Shown piece after piece: positions 36,133-45,226 of a stretch of 64,000 nucleotides of DNA. The notes under the pieces were generated by a model. The model saw only the letters and a program-made list of their open reading frames with translations, made no database searches and was not told the origin of the DNA. The DNA lies in contig NZ_JAGGJZ010000007.1 of assembly GCF_017873235.1 (NCBI RefSeq), positions 1-64,000 on the forward strand, read 5' to 3'. The stretch is from Clostridium moniliforme. Its GTDB lineage: Bacteria > Bacillota > Clostridia > Clostridiales > Clostridiaceae. Each line of letters begins with the position of its first letter. The stretch's first letter is position 1. A program made the translations under genes and the position numbers.

Positions 36133-37551
36133 ATGCAAAAAACTAAAATGATTTTTACTATTGGACCTGCAAGTGACTCAAAAGAAGTTTTAAAAGAATT
36201 TATAAAAATAGGTATGAGTGCTGCACGACTTAATTTTTCCCATGGAACTCATGAAACTCATAAAGAAAAGATTGACTTAATTAAAAGTTTAAGAGAAGAA
36301 ATGTGTTCATCTACTGCTATCATATTAGATATTAAAGGTCCTAAAATAAGAACTCATAAATTTAAAGGGGACGAAGCTATTTTAAAAGAAGGAAGTGAAT
36401 TTTCTTTTATATGTGGAGAAGAAATACTTGGAGATAACACAAAATGTTCAGTTTCCTATGATGACCTTTATAAAGATGTTAAACCAGGTGGAACTATATT
36501 AGTTGATGATGGTCTTTTAGTTTTTAGAATTAAAGATATAAAAGGAAAATCAATTAATTGTATAGTGGAAGTTCCTGGAATAATAAAAAATCATAAAGGA
36601 GTAAATGTTCCAAATGTTAGCATAAATCTTCCATCTATTACTGAAAAAGATAAAGAAGATATAATATTTGGTTGTAAAAATGGTGTTGATTTTATTGCTG
36701 CATCTTTTATTAGAAAATCATCTGACATATTAGATATAAAAAATATATTGAAAAATGAAGGAAGTTCTAATATTAAAATAATTGCTAAAATCGAAAATCA
36801 TGAAGGTGTTAAAAATATAGATTCAATAATAGAAGAAGCTGATGGTATAATGATAGCCCGTGGAGATATGGGAGTTGAAATTCCAATAGAAAAAGTTCCT
36901 ATAATTCAAAAGAAAATAATAAAAAAATGTAATAAAGCTGGTAAAATAGTTATTACTGCAACTCAAATGCTAGATTCTATGATAAGAAATTCTATTCCAA
37001 CTAGAGCTGAAGCTTGTGATATATGTAATGCAATTTTTGATGGAACTGATGCAATTATGCTTAGTGGTGAAAGTGCTTCTGGAAATTTTCCAATAGAAGC
37101 TGCTAAAACTATGGCTAAAATTGCAAAGGAAACTGAAGATAATTTAGATTATAGTCATTTACTATCTAAAGAACCTGAACCATCAAATACTTCATTTGCT
37201 GATGCAATAAGTTATTCAGCCTGTAAAACTTCGTATGCAATAGGTGCAAAAGCTATTGTTGCAGCAACAAAAAGTGGTGCTACTGCAAAGCTTCTTTCAA
37301 AGTATAGACCAAAACCTCCAATAATTGCAATTACACCTTTTGATTATGTAATGAGAGGTTTAGCACTTAACTTTGGGGTAATTCCAGCTAAATGCAAAAT
37401 GTTTAATACAACAGATGAAATAATAGCAGAAGCTAAACAAAGAGCCAAAACTTATGATTTTGTAAAAGAAAATGATGAAATAGTAATTGCAGCTGGTATG
37501 CCAACAGCTCATATTGGTGGAACAAATATGTTAAAAATAGAAAGAGTATAA
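36133..37551 (+). CDS. pyk: Pyruvate kinase
   Basis: Pyruvate kinase converts phosphoenolpyruvate and ADP to pyruvate and ATP in glycolysis. The 472-residue protein starts MQKTKMIFTIGPAS at ATG 36133, with AGAGGTG 7 nt upstream; the GTG start of the longest frame lies in the SD itself. Active-site blocks include RLNFSHG, LDIKGPKIRTH, KIENHEGV and IMIARGDMGVEIP, with ATQMLDSMI. It lacks the extra C-terminal PEP-utiliser domain of Bacillus-type enzymes. Clostridia may carry a second isozyme elsewhere. Confidence 0.96.
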   Translation: MQKTKMIFTIGPASDSKEVLKEFIKIGMSAARLNFSHGTHETHKEKIDLIKSLREEMCSSTAIILDIKGPKIRTHKFKGDEAILKEGSEFSFICGEEILGDNTKCSVSYDDLYKDVKPGGTILVDDGLLVFRIKDIKGKSINCIVEVPGIIKNHKGVNVPNVSINLPSITEKDKEDIIFGCKNGVDFIAASFIRKSSDILDIKNILKNEGSSNIKIIAKIENHEGVKNIDSIIEEADGIMIARGDMGVEIPIEKVPIIQKKIIKKCNKAGKIVITATQMLDSMIRNSIPTRAEACDICNAIFDGTDAIMLSGESASGNFPIEAAKTMAKIAKETEDNLDYSHLLSKEPEPSNTSFADAISYSACKTSYAIGAKAIVAATKSGATAKLLSKYRPKPPIIAITPFDYVMRGLALNFGVIPAKCKMFNTTDEIIAEAKQRAKTYDFVKENDEIVIAAGMPTAHIGGTNMLKIERV

Positions 37552-37560
37552 TATTAAAAT

Positions 37561-37592
37561 AAAGCTCCTTTAGTATATACTAAAGGAGCTTT
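37561..37592. terminator. Bidirectional terminator between pyk and the S1 gene
   Basis: A perfect 32-nt palindrome, AAAGCTCCTTTAGTAT and its complement, lies between convergent genes 10 bp past the pyk stop. Confidence 0.85.
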
Positions 37593-37617
37593 TAAAAACT
37601 AATAACATTTTTTTGTA

Positions 37618-38754
37618 TTAAAATAAATCCTTAAATAAGTCTCCAAGACTTACACCATCATCTTCATTATCTACATATTGTAAATAATCATTACTTTTTT
37701 CTACAGCATCTTTAATGCTTAATGCTAATTTCTTCTCATTTTTATCAACATTTAATACTTTAACCTTAACATTTTGACCTATCTTTAGAACGTCACTTGG
37801 TTTAGCTATATTTTCATCAGTTATTTCACTAATATGAACTAAGCCTTCTATTCCACTAAATACTTCAACAAAAGCTCCAAAACTTGTAAGTCTTACAACC
37901 TTTCCACTTAAAGTATCTCCTGTCTTTATTGAATCTCCATGGACTGTCCATGGTTCTTTATTTACATCTTTTAATATTAATGATACTTTTCTATTTTCTA
38001 AATCTATATCTCCAACATAAACACAAACTTCATCATTAACTTTAACAACGTCTTCAACTCTTTTAACTCTTTCCCAAGCTAAATCATTTATGTGAATTAA
38101 TCCTTGTATTCCACCAATATCAACAAATGCTCCAAATTTAACTATATTTTTAACTATTCCTTTTCTCTTTTCTCCACTTTTTAGTTCTTTCCATAGCTCG
38201 TTTTGTTTCTTTTCATAAGCTTCCTCTTCAATAACTCTTCTTGAAGCTACAACTTTATTATTATTAAAATCTAACTCTATTATTTTAACTTCTAATTCTT
38301 TTCCTACTACTGTCTTTATATCTATCTTTTCTCTTGAAACAAGAGATGCTGGTATAAATACTCTAATTGATCCATAATATGCAACTAATCCGCCCTTAAC
38401 TTCTTGTGAAACATTAACTTTTATTGTTTCTCCATTTTTAAAAGCTTTTCTTATTTCTTCTCTTTCTTCCTTTAATAAAGCTCTCTTTCTTGATAACTTT
38501 ACAAATCCATCCCCATCATTTGGTGAAAGAACTACAACCTTAAATTCATCATCTGGCTTTACAACATCTAATGGATTTTTATCATCTACAGTAAGTTCTT
38601 CTCTTGAGATTATTCCATCAAAGGCATATTTTATATCAACTGTAACCTCTTTATCATTTACATCTATAACTCTACCGTTTAATATGTCCCCTTTATTTAT
38701 TCTCTTTACATCATAAGAATCAAGTAACTGTCCCATAGTATTTTCATTTGCCAT
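37618..38754 (-). CDS. S1-domain RNA-binding protein (ribosomal S1-like)
   Basis: A 378-residue protein made of four S1 repeats (about 17-86, 103-168, 189-257, 274-343), of the short RpsA/YpfD type found in Firmicutes. Repeat signatures are GRVIDVNDKEVTVDIKYAFDGIIS, GIVKNIVKFGAFVDIGGIQGLI (in parts) and GKVVRLTSFGAFVEVFSGIEG. It probably binds mRNA or ribosomes; in this lineage it is not certain to be a structural ribosomal protein. SD AAGGAG lies 9 nt before the ATG. Confidence 0.88.
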   Translation of the reverse strand: MANENTMGQLLDSYDVKRINKGDILNGRVIDVNDKEVTVDIKYAFDGIISREELTVDDKNPLDVVKPDDEFKVVVLSPNDGDGFVKLSRKRALLKEEREEIRKAFKNGETIKVNVSQEVKGGLVAYYGSIRVFIPASLVSREKIDIKTVVGKELEVKIIELDFNNNKVVASRRVIEEEAYEKKQNELWKELKSGEKRKGIVKNIVKFGAFVDIGGIQGLIHINDLAWERVKRVEDVVKVNDEVCVYVGDIDLENRKVSLILKDVNKEPWTVHGDSIKTGDTLSGKVVRLTSFGAFVEVFSGIEGLVHISEITDENIAKPSDVLKIGQNVKVKVLNVDKNEKKLALSIKDAVEKSNDYLQYVDNEDDGVSLGDLFKDLF

Positions 38755-38917
38755 TTAAAATCACTCCTTATAACTTTCCAAGCTATACTTCAAATTTAAT
38801 TTTAATCTATCATTAAATTTAATACAAGAAAAAGCCCATATTTAATATAAACATTATATCACTAATCATTCATATAGTAATTATATAAACAATATTCTTA
38901 AGTTATTGGAGGTAATT

Positions 38918-39454
38918 ATGGAGATTTTAAAAAAATTAAACTTTAAAAGAAGATTGTCCATAAAAAAATATGAAGAAATAATTAATTTAAAAACTATTTT
39001 GGATGCTAGATCAAAGGATTTTTCTAATTTATTAGATAATTTATCTATTTTAAATGGAGATATGGAGTGGCTTAAAGATAGATCCTATGACCTTCACAAT
39101 AAAATTAAAATTGCAATAGAAAAGGATAATATATCCCTTGCTAAAAGAGGCTTAAATAAAAAGTTCTCCTTTGATTTAGAAATAAAAGCTTTAGAAAAAA
39201 AAATTAATAAATTGGATAACTGTAAATCAAAAATACAAAATCTCTTAAAAAATTTAGAAGAAGAATATGACAATATAGTTTTAAACTATGAGAATAAACT
39301 AAATAGTAAAACTTTATTATGCATAAAAAATTTTTCAAAAATAGAAAAAAATTTAAGAAAAGAACTTATAATTACAGAAAACTTTATTACAAATACAGAA
39401 TATGAAGATGAAGTGATAAATATAAATGAAGAATTAAAGAAATATCTTAATTAA
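38918..39454 (+). CDS. Coiled-coil protein of unknown function
   Basis: I do not recognise this family. The 178-residue protein is almost entirely charged and helical, with heptad-like Leu/Ile spacing through about residues 20-150, and is rich in Lys, Asn and Leu. No signal peptide or membrane segment is seen. The ATG at 38918 follows GGAGG with 5 nt spacing, better than the upstream TTG. It is a single gene on the plus strand between two unrelated genes; base use is like its neighbours. Confidence 0.72.
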   Translation: MEILKKLNFKRRLSIKKYEEIINLKTILDARSKDFSNLLDNLSILNGDMEWLKDRSYDLHNKIKIAIEKDNISLAKRGLNKKFSFDLEIKALEKKINKLDNCKSKIQNLLKNLEEEYDNIVLNYENKLNSKTLLCIKNFSKIEKNLRKELIITENFITNTEYEDEVININEELKKYLN

Positions 39455-39573
39455 AATTCATAGTTAATTAATTGAATAACTATTTTTTAAATGCTATGCT
39501 CATTTTAAATAAGTGAATTTGGTTATTTTTATAATATATTTTAAATCTAATCAACAATAATAGAGGTGATTTT

Positions 39574-40500
39574 ATGTTCGAATTATTAAATGATTTAGTA
39601 GAACAAAATAAAAAATATATAAAAAATGGGCATGTAGCTACTTATATACCAGCACTTGCAAAAATTAATCCAAATCAACTAGGAATTGCAATTATAGATT
39701 TGCAAAATAACAATAAAGAATATTTTTCAGGAGATTATAACACAAGATTTGCAATTGAAAGTATATCAAAAGTTCCAACACTTATCCTTGCTGCTTTAGA
39801 TAATGGACTAGATACAGTATTTGAAAATATAGATACAGAACCAACTGGATTTGCCTTTAATTCAATACTAAATATGGAAATAAACCATAGAAATAAACCA
39901 ACTAATCCTTTTGTAAATGCAGGAGCAATAACTGCTACGTCTTTAGTAAAAGGCTTAAATAAAGAAGAAAGAAGTAATCGTATTTTAAAATTCTTCAGAA
40001 AAATCACTAATGATCCTGATATAAAATTAAATGAAGAAATCTATTTATCTGAAAAAAGAACAGGAGATATAAACAGATCTCTTGCATATTATTTAAAAGG
40101 AAATAACATGATTAAGGGTGAAATTTCAGAAGTTTTAGATTCTTACTTTAAGCAATGTTCCTTAGAGGTTACTGCACTAAGTCTAGCTAGACTTGGAGCT
40201 GTGCTTGCTAATAATGGTGTATTACCTTGGAATAACGAAAAATTAGTTTCAAAAGAAATATCCACAATAGTAAAATCTTTAATGGTTACCTGTGGATTAT
40301 ATGATGAATCTGGAACTTTTGGAGTTCATATTGGAATTCCTGCCAAAAGTGGTGTAGGTGGAGGAATATTAGCTGTTGTTCCTAAAAGATATGGCATAGG
40401 TATTTTTAGCCCAGCCTTAGATGAAAAAGGTAATAGCGTTGCTGGAATGCACCTATTACAAGACATCTCTCAAAAGTTTGATTTAAATATATTTGAATAA
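39574..40500 (+). CDS. glsA: Glutaminase A
   Basis: GlsA (308 residues) hydrolyses glutamine to glutamate and ammonia. The serine-dependent beta-lactamase-like fold shows FAIESISKVPTL with Ser63 and Lys66 as the SxxK pair, TGFAFNSI, NPFVNAGAIT (Asn/Tyr substrate contacts), and GVPAKSGVGGGI-like IPAKSGVGGGILAVVP. An AGAGGTG SD is 7 nt before the ATG. It ends in a strong terminator shared with copZ on the other strand. Confidence 0.94.
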   Translation: MFELLNDLVEQNKKYIKNGHVATYIPALAKINPNQLGIAIIDLQNNNKEYFSGDYNTRFAIESISKVPTLILAALDNGLDTVFENIDTEPTGFAFNSILNMEINHRNKPTNPFVNAGAITATSLVKGLNKEERSNRILKFFRKITNDPDIKLNEEIYLSEKRTGDINRSLAYYLKGNNMIKGEISEVLDSYFKQCSLEVTALSLARLGAVLANNGVLPWNNEKLVSKEISTIVKSLMVTCGLYDESGTFGVHIGIPAKSGVGGGILAVVPKRYGIGIFSPALDEKGNSVAGMHLLQDISQKFDLNIFE

Positions 40501-40501
40501 C

Positions 40502-40535
40502 AAAAAAGGAGCAGTTTTTAATCTGCTCCTTTTTT
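40502..40535. terminator. Bidirectional terminator between glsA and copZ
   Basis: AAAAAAGGAGCAG/CTGCTCCTTTTTT stem with an 8-nt loop, T-run on both strands. Confidence 0.92.
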
Positions 40536-40536
40536 G

Positions 40537-40746
40537 TTATTTAACTTCCTTAATTGATTTTAAATCATATCCTGCATCTTCAATTATTTCTTTTACAATT
40601 TCTTCAGTTAAATCTCCATATACAATTGCATCTCCAATGTTTACTTCATATCCTTTTACTCTTGAATCACCTGCAAATGCTTTTTCTACATTAGATACAC
40701 ACTTTTGGCATCCCATTCCATCAATTTTAATTTCAAATTTTGTCAT
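40537..40746 (-). CDS. copZ: CopZ-like copper chaperone (HMA domain)
   Basis: A 69-residue heavy-metal-associated domain that carries Cu(I) to the CopA pump. The metal site is GMGCQKC, a variant of GMTCxxC with Gly in place of Thr. The remaining beta-alpha-beta pattern ends EDAGYDLKSI. The ATG at 40746 has AAGGAG about 8 nt upstream; the longer frame starts at a GTG inside the SD. It is the last gene of csoR-copA-copZ, 49 bp after copA. Confidence 0.88.
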   Translation of the reverse strand: MTKFEIKIDGMGCQKCVSNVEKAFAGDSRVKGYEVNIGDAIVYGDLTEEIVKEIIEDAGYDLKSIKEVK

Positions 40747-40795
40747 AATAATCACTCCTTATTTATTTAATTTATATAAATTTATTTTTTGTCTT

Positions 40796-43258
40796 TTAGA
40801 ATTTTGGTTTAAATCTTTTTAATCTTAAAGCATTTAATAAAACTGAAACTGAACTTAAGCTCATTGCAAAAGCTCCAATCATTGGATTTAAAAGAGGTCC
40901 TCCAAATAATTTTAGTATACCCATAGCAATTGGTATTCCTAAAACATTATAACCAAATGCCCAAAATAAATTTTCTTTTATATTTTTAATTGTTGCCCTA
41001 CTTAATTGAATTGCAGTAACAACATCTAAAAGATCACTTCTCATAAGTACAATATCTGCTGATTCTATCGCAACATCAGTTCCAGAACCAATAGCTATAC
41101 CAATTTCTGAAGTTACAAGTGCTGGAGCATCATTTATACCATCCCCAACCATAGCAACTTTTTTACCTTCACTTTGTATTTCTTTAACTACATTTGCCTT
41201 TCCTTCTGGCAATACATCTGATACTACTCTATCAATTCCAACTTCATTTGCAATTGCCTGTGCAGTTCCCTTATTATCACCAGTTAGCATAACAACTTCA
41301 ATTCCCATATTATGAAGTGCTTTAACTGCCTTTGAACTGTTTTCTTTTACAGTATCTGCAACTGCAATTATTCCTCTAATGCTTCCATTAATTCCAACAA
41401 ACATTGGAGTTTTTCCCTCTTTTGAAAAATTATTAGCCTTCTCTTCAATAGATGAAATATCAATATTATTTCTATCCATAATCTTTCTATTACCAATAAC
41501 AATATGATTATTTTCAATAGTTGTATTAATTCCTTCTCCTGGAATTGATACAAAATCTTTTACAAGAGGTAATTCTATTTTTCTATCATTAGCTTCATTA
41601 ACTATTGCTTCCCCTAAAGGATGTTCTGAGCCTTTTTCAGCAGCTGCTGCAACTTTAAGAAGTTCATCATCTTCAATGGAAATTCCTAAAATATCTGTTA
41701 CCTTTGGTTTTCCTTCAGTAATTGTACCTGTTTTATCAAATATAATTGTATTTATTTTATGAGCCTCTTCAAGGGCAACTCCACTTTTTATAAGAACTCC
41801 ATTTTCAGCTCCTTTACCTGTACTTACCATAATAGCTGTTGGTGTTGCTAATCCTAAAGCACAAGGACAAGCTATTACAAGAACAGATATTAATATATTT
41901 AATGAAAATTCTAAGTTTTCATTTCCAATAAAGTGCCAAGCAAGAGCTGATACTATTGCAAGTACTATTACTGCTGGTACAAAGTATCCTGAAATAACAT
42001 CTGCAAGTCTTGCAATTGGTGCCTTTGTACCTTGAGCATCTTCAACTAAATTAATAATTTTTGAAAGAACTGTATCTTTACCAACTTTAGTTACTTTATA
42101 TTTAAACATTCCATACTTATTAATACTTGCTCCAAAAACTTCATCTCCTGGATTTTTATCAACTGGAATACTTTCTCCTGTAAGCATAGATTCATCTATA
42201 CTTGTTGTTCCTTCTACAACTTCTCCATCAACTGGTAGTCTCTCTCCTGGTTTTACTAATATAATGTCATTAACCCTAACATCTTCAATTCCTACTGTTT
42301 TCTCTTTTCCATCAACTATTATTGTAGCTGTCTTTGGTGCAAGACCCATAAGCTTATTTATTGCATCTGATGTTTTCCCTTTAGTTATAGCCTCTAAAAA
42401 TTTACCAAGACTTATAAATGTAACAATCATACCTGCTGATTCAAAATATAAATGATGTGCAAAATGAGTCTCTCCACTAATTATCTTAACTAAAGCATAT
42501 ATTCCATAAATAGTAGCTGCACTACTTCCAAGGGCAATTAAAGTATCCATATTAGGACTTAAATGAAATAAGTTTCTAAATCCATGAATAAAAAATTCTC
42601 TACCTATAAAAATTATTATTAATGCTAATATTAATTGAATAAAGGCATAATTAAATGGATTAATATTTGGATCTATAATGCTAGGAACAGGAACTCCAAT
42701 CATAGGTCCCATTGAAATAATCATAAGAGGAATTGCAAAAACTAAAGACCAAACAAATCTATTTCTAGCCTTCTTTACTTTTTCTTCTCCTTCTTTTTTA
42801 TTATCATCTTTGTTGTCTTCTTTTATTTCAATAGCTTCATATCCAGCCTTTTTAACTGCATTTTCTATATCTTCTACCGAGATTTTTCTTCTATCATACT
42901 TTACATTCATATCTTCAACAGCTAAATTTACAGTAGCACTATTTACACCATCTAATTTATTAATAACTTTTTCAACTCTACTTGAACAAGAGGCACAAGT
43001 CATTCCATTAATTTTAAAATGTCCATGAGCTTCTGATGAAGTTTCATCCTCTAACTCCTCTGCACCATAACCTGCTTTTTTAATTTTATTTATAATATCC
43101 TCTGATGAAATTATATCTTTATCAAATTTTACAGTAGCCTTTTCTGTTGCAAGATTTACTACTGCATTTTCAACACCATCTGTTCTATTTAATACTTTTT
43201 CAATTCTACTTGAACAGGATGCACAAGTCATTCCATTTACTTTAAATTCTTTTTTCAA
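40796..43258 (-). CDS. copA: Copper-exporting P1B-type ATPase CopA
   Basis: An 820-residue membrane pump that exports Cu(I). Two N-terminal HMA domains each carry GMTCASC (Cys12/Cys15 and a second pair near residue 88). Eight transmembrane helices follow, with CPCALGLATP as the transmembrane metal site. The phosphorylation motif is DKTGT, followed by GDGINDAPAL and the HP dipeptide in GSEHPLGEA. The start is TTG at 43258 with AAGGAGGGG 7 nt upstream. It follows csoR by 84 bp with no terminator between, so it is under CsoR control. Confidence 0.96.
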   Translation of the reverse strand: MKKEFKVNGMTCASCSSRIEKVLNRTDGVENAVVNLATEKATVKFDKDIISSEDIINKIKKAGYGAEELEDETSSEAHGHFKINGMTCASCSSRVEKVINKLDGVNSATVNLAVEDMNVKYDRRKISVEDIENAVKKAGYEAIEIKEDNKDDNKKEGEEKVKKARNRFVWSLVFAIPLMIISMGPMIGVPVPSIIDPNINPFNYAFIQLILALIIIFIGREFFIHGFRNLFHLSPNMDTLIALGSSAATIYGIYALVKIISGETHFAHHLYFESAGMIVTFISLGKFLEAITKGKTSDAINKLMGLAPKTATIIVDGKEKTVGIEDVRVNDIILVKPGERLPVDGEVVEGTTSIDESMLTGESIPVDKNPGDEVFGASINKYGMFKYKVTKVGKDTVLSKIINLVEDAQGTKAPIARLADVISGYFVPAVIVLAIVSALAWHFIGNENLEFSLNILISVLVIACPCALGLATPTAIMVSTGKGAENGVLIKSGVALEEAHKINTIIFDKTGTITEGKPKVTDILGISIEDDELLKVAAAAEKGSEHPLGEAIVNEANDRKIELPLVKDFVSIPGEGINTTIENNHIVIGNRKIMDRNNIDISSIEEKANNFSKEGKTPMFVGINGSIRGIIAVADTVKENSSKAVKALHNMGIEVVMLTGDNKGTAQAIANEVGIDRVVSDVLPEGKANVVKEIQSEGKKVAMVGDGINDAPALVTSEIGIAIGSGTDVAIESADIVLMRSDLLDVVTAIQLSRATIKNIKENLFWAFGYNVLGIPIAMGILKLFGGPLLNPMIGAFAMSLSSVSVLLNALRLKRFKPKF

Positions 43259-43342
43259 ATCATTCCCCTCCTTTATGAATTTTTTATAACTTAGTTTTAA
43301 ACTATATTTTTAAATTAAAATTTTATCTCAATATAAAAAATA

Positions 43343-43612
43343 TTATTTATCTATAAGCTTTGTTAAAATGCTTATTATTTCTTCAATCTTTTTATCCTTT
43401 TCCTCTTCATTATTAAAAGCTTCCTTTACGCAGTGATGCATATGCTGTGTTAATACATGTTTATTAGCTTTTTTAAGTAATCCTTGGGATGCTATTATTT
43501 GATTTGATATATCAATACAATATCTTCCTTCTTCTAACATTTTTATAATTCCATCTATTTGTCCTCTACAAGTTTTTAGAACTTGTACTGCTTTTTTCTT
43601 ATCTTCATTCAT
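43343..43612 (-). CDS. csoR: Copper-sensing repressor CsoR
   Basis: CsoR is an all-helical tetrameric repressor that leaves DNA when Cu(I) binds. The 89-residue protein has the ligand triad Cys32, His57 and Cys61; the 25- and 4-residue spacings are those of B. subtilis CsoR (45, 70, 74). CRGQIDGIIKMLEEGRYC and HMHHCV are diagnostic. SD AAGGAG is about 10 nt before the ATG. Its own promoter carries a G/C-rich operator, implying autoregulation of the whole cop operon. Confidence 0.94.
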   Translation of the reverse strand: MNEDKKKAVQVLKTCRGQIDGIIKMLEEGRYCIDISNQIIASQGLLKKANKHVLTQHMHHCVKEAFNNEEEKDKKIEEIISILTKLIDK

Positions 43613-43628
43613 TATATATCATCTCCTT

Positions 43629-43691
43629 ACCCCTCCCTATAGGGGTGTACTTATTGATTAAAAATATACTCTAATTGATGAACCTTGTCAA
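43629..43691 (-). promoter_or_regulatory. cop operon promoter and CsoR operator
   Basis: On the minus strand TTGACA (43686-43691), 17 nt, TATATT (43663-43668). About 18 nt downstream a G/C-rich pseudo-palindrome appears in otherwise A/T-rich DNA: the core CCCTATAGGG (43635-43644) is a perfect 10-bp palindrome, flanked by ACCCC and GGGGT. CsoR boxes are typically such G-tract inverted repeats. The site overlaps the expected transcript start. Confidence 0.75.
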
Positions 43692-43756
43692 CTACTTTAA
43701 TTTTTATTTTAACTTTATTCATAAAAATTGTATTAAGTAAATTTTTCCAAAACAAA

Positions 43757-43787
43757 AGAACCTAACATTATTTTTTGTTAAGTTCTT
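43757..43787 (-). terminator. Terminator of the CBS protein gene
   Basis: AAGAACCTAACA/TGTTAAGTTCTT stem (one mismatch) followed by TTTTGTTTT on the minus strand, 15 bp past the stop. Confidence 0.78.
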
Positions 43788-43801
43788 AATTATAAACATA
43801 T

Positions 43802-44206
43802 TTATTTCATTATCTCATTATAACAGTAATTTATTATATCACTTCTCTTTATAATCCCTATAAATATTCCTTCATCATCCACAACAGGAACAAAATTTTG
43901 ATTAACTGCAAGGGATATTAAACTTTCAATATCTGCATTAATTGAAACACTTTTATGTTTTCTTCTTGTTTTTATATCTTTTACTTTTACACTTTCTGTA
44001 TTCTTAAAATTAAGTTCTGGAGTGTTTTTAAGCTTCCATAACAAATCTCCTTCAGTTAAAGTAGAAACATACCTTCCATTCTTATCTATTAATGGAATTG
44101 CAGTATAGCCGTGATGTTCCATTCTCTCCATAACTTGTCTCATTGTAGATTCTAAATTCTCACAAACCACTTCATTTTTAGGTGTAAGAAAAAATGCTAT
44201 ATTCAT
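43802..44206 (-). CDS. CBS-pair protein
   Basis: A stand-alone Bateman module of 134 residues. Two CBS repeats are seen (about 5-62 and 73-134), with GYTAIPLIDKNGRYVSTLTEGD and NFVPVVDDEGIFIGIIKRSDII. Such small CBS proteins bind adenine nucleotides; some Firmicute members (DarB/CbpB) bind c-di-AMP and act on (p)ppGpp synthetase. That assignment is only a suggestion here. It is a single gene with its own terminator. Confidence 0.82.
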   Translation of the reverse strand: MNIAFFLTPKNEVVCENLESTMRQVMERMEHHGYTAIPLIDKNGRYVSTLTEGDLLWKLKNTPELNFKNTESVKVKDIKTRRKHKSVSINADIESLISLAVNQNFVPVVDDEGIFIGIIKRSDIINYCYNEIMK

Positions 44207-44279
44207 AGTTATCCCTTTCCTTTTTATATTTTATTTATATACCTTATAATTCTATTTTATCATATTTTTATTAACATTG

Positions 44280-45197
44280 TTATAAAGCCTTCTCTTTCTT
44301 AAGAAAATATTTATCTAATTTATAACTATAATCTGAATAATCTAAATTATCTATAATAGTACCTATTTCAGAATATACAATATCTCCATGAAGTGTTTTT
44401 TTAATTATAATCTCACTTAGAACTGAGGCATTACACTTTGAGCACTTTCCAACAGATAAAAATCTCCATCTATATGGCATATATTCAAAATCTAAGTCCA
44501 AATTTTTATTACACCTTGGACATAAAGACTTAACTTTTGAATAATCTAATTTAACACCACTAAGTTCCTTTACTGTTATTGCTGGCATATCATATATATC
44601 ATCTATTATATACTCTTTAACTATTCTATAATTATAAATTCTTTTAAAGACTTGAACAGTAAACTGTGCATCATTTAATGCATCATGAAGAAGCTTATTA
44701 TCAATTTTTATATTTAATCTTTTAAGTGCATTTTTTAAACTTAGTGATTTTTTCATACCTAAAATCTTACTGGAATATTCTTGTACATCTAAATATTTTT
44801 TAATCCACTTTAAATCTTTAAACTTATGATAATGTGCATTTATAATAATTTGTGCAATATCATCCTTTGCCCAAGAACATACTACATCATCTTCTGCAAA
44901 ATTTTTAAGTTGTCTAATTCCTTCTTCAAAACTTACTCCAAGCTTTAGGTCATCTTCTGTTATATTTGTTATTTCTGTTATTTCAGGATTTAATATAGGT
45001 ATAATTGAAGGCTTAATATAAGTTTTAAGCCTCCCTATCACCTTCATATATTTATCCACTTTAATAGCACCAATTTCTATTATTTCATTTTGTATATTAA
45101 GTTCTTTTAATTCTGGATAATCATCATAAAAATTAGGATAATATTTTGTTATATTATTTAAGTTATTAAATTCTAAATCCATTATTATATATCCCAT
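44280..45197 (-). CDS. DEDDh-type 3'-5' exonuclease with C-terminal zinc ribbon
   Basis: A 305-residue nuclease. The exonuclease domain (about 1-185) has Exo I MDLEFNN with Asp7 and Glu9, Exo II around CSWAKDDIAQ and Exo III HDALNDA, giving the DEDDh set. The C-terminal part carries CPRCNKNLDLD and GKCSKCNAS, a likely four-Cys zinc ribbon about 30 residues apart. The domain resembles KapD/DnaQ-like RNases or exonucleases; substrate is unknown. SD GAGG lies 9 nt upstream of the ATG. It follows a codirectional CBS gene on its 3' side and the MutS-like gene downstream at higher coordinate. Confidence 0.82.
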   Translation of the reverse strand: MGYIIMDLEFNNLNNITKYYPNFYDDYPELKELNIQNEIIEIGAIKVDKYMKVIGRLKTYIKPSIIPILNPEITEITNITEDDLKLGVSFEEGIRQLKNFAEDDVVCSWAKDDIAQIIINAHYHKFKDLKWIKKYLDVQEYSSKILGMKKSLSLKNALKRLNIKIDNKLLHDALNDAQFTVQVFKRIYNYRIVKEYIIDDIYDMPAITVKELSGVKLDYSKVKSLCPRCNKNLDLDFEYMPYRWRFLSVGKCSKCNASVLSEIIIKKTLHGDIVYSEIGTIIDNLDYSDYSYKLDKYFLKKEKAL

Positions 45198-45226
45198 ATA
45201 AAAGGTTCCTCTCTTTTCTCTCCTTT

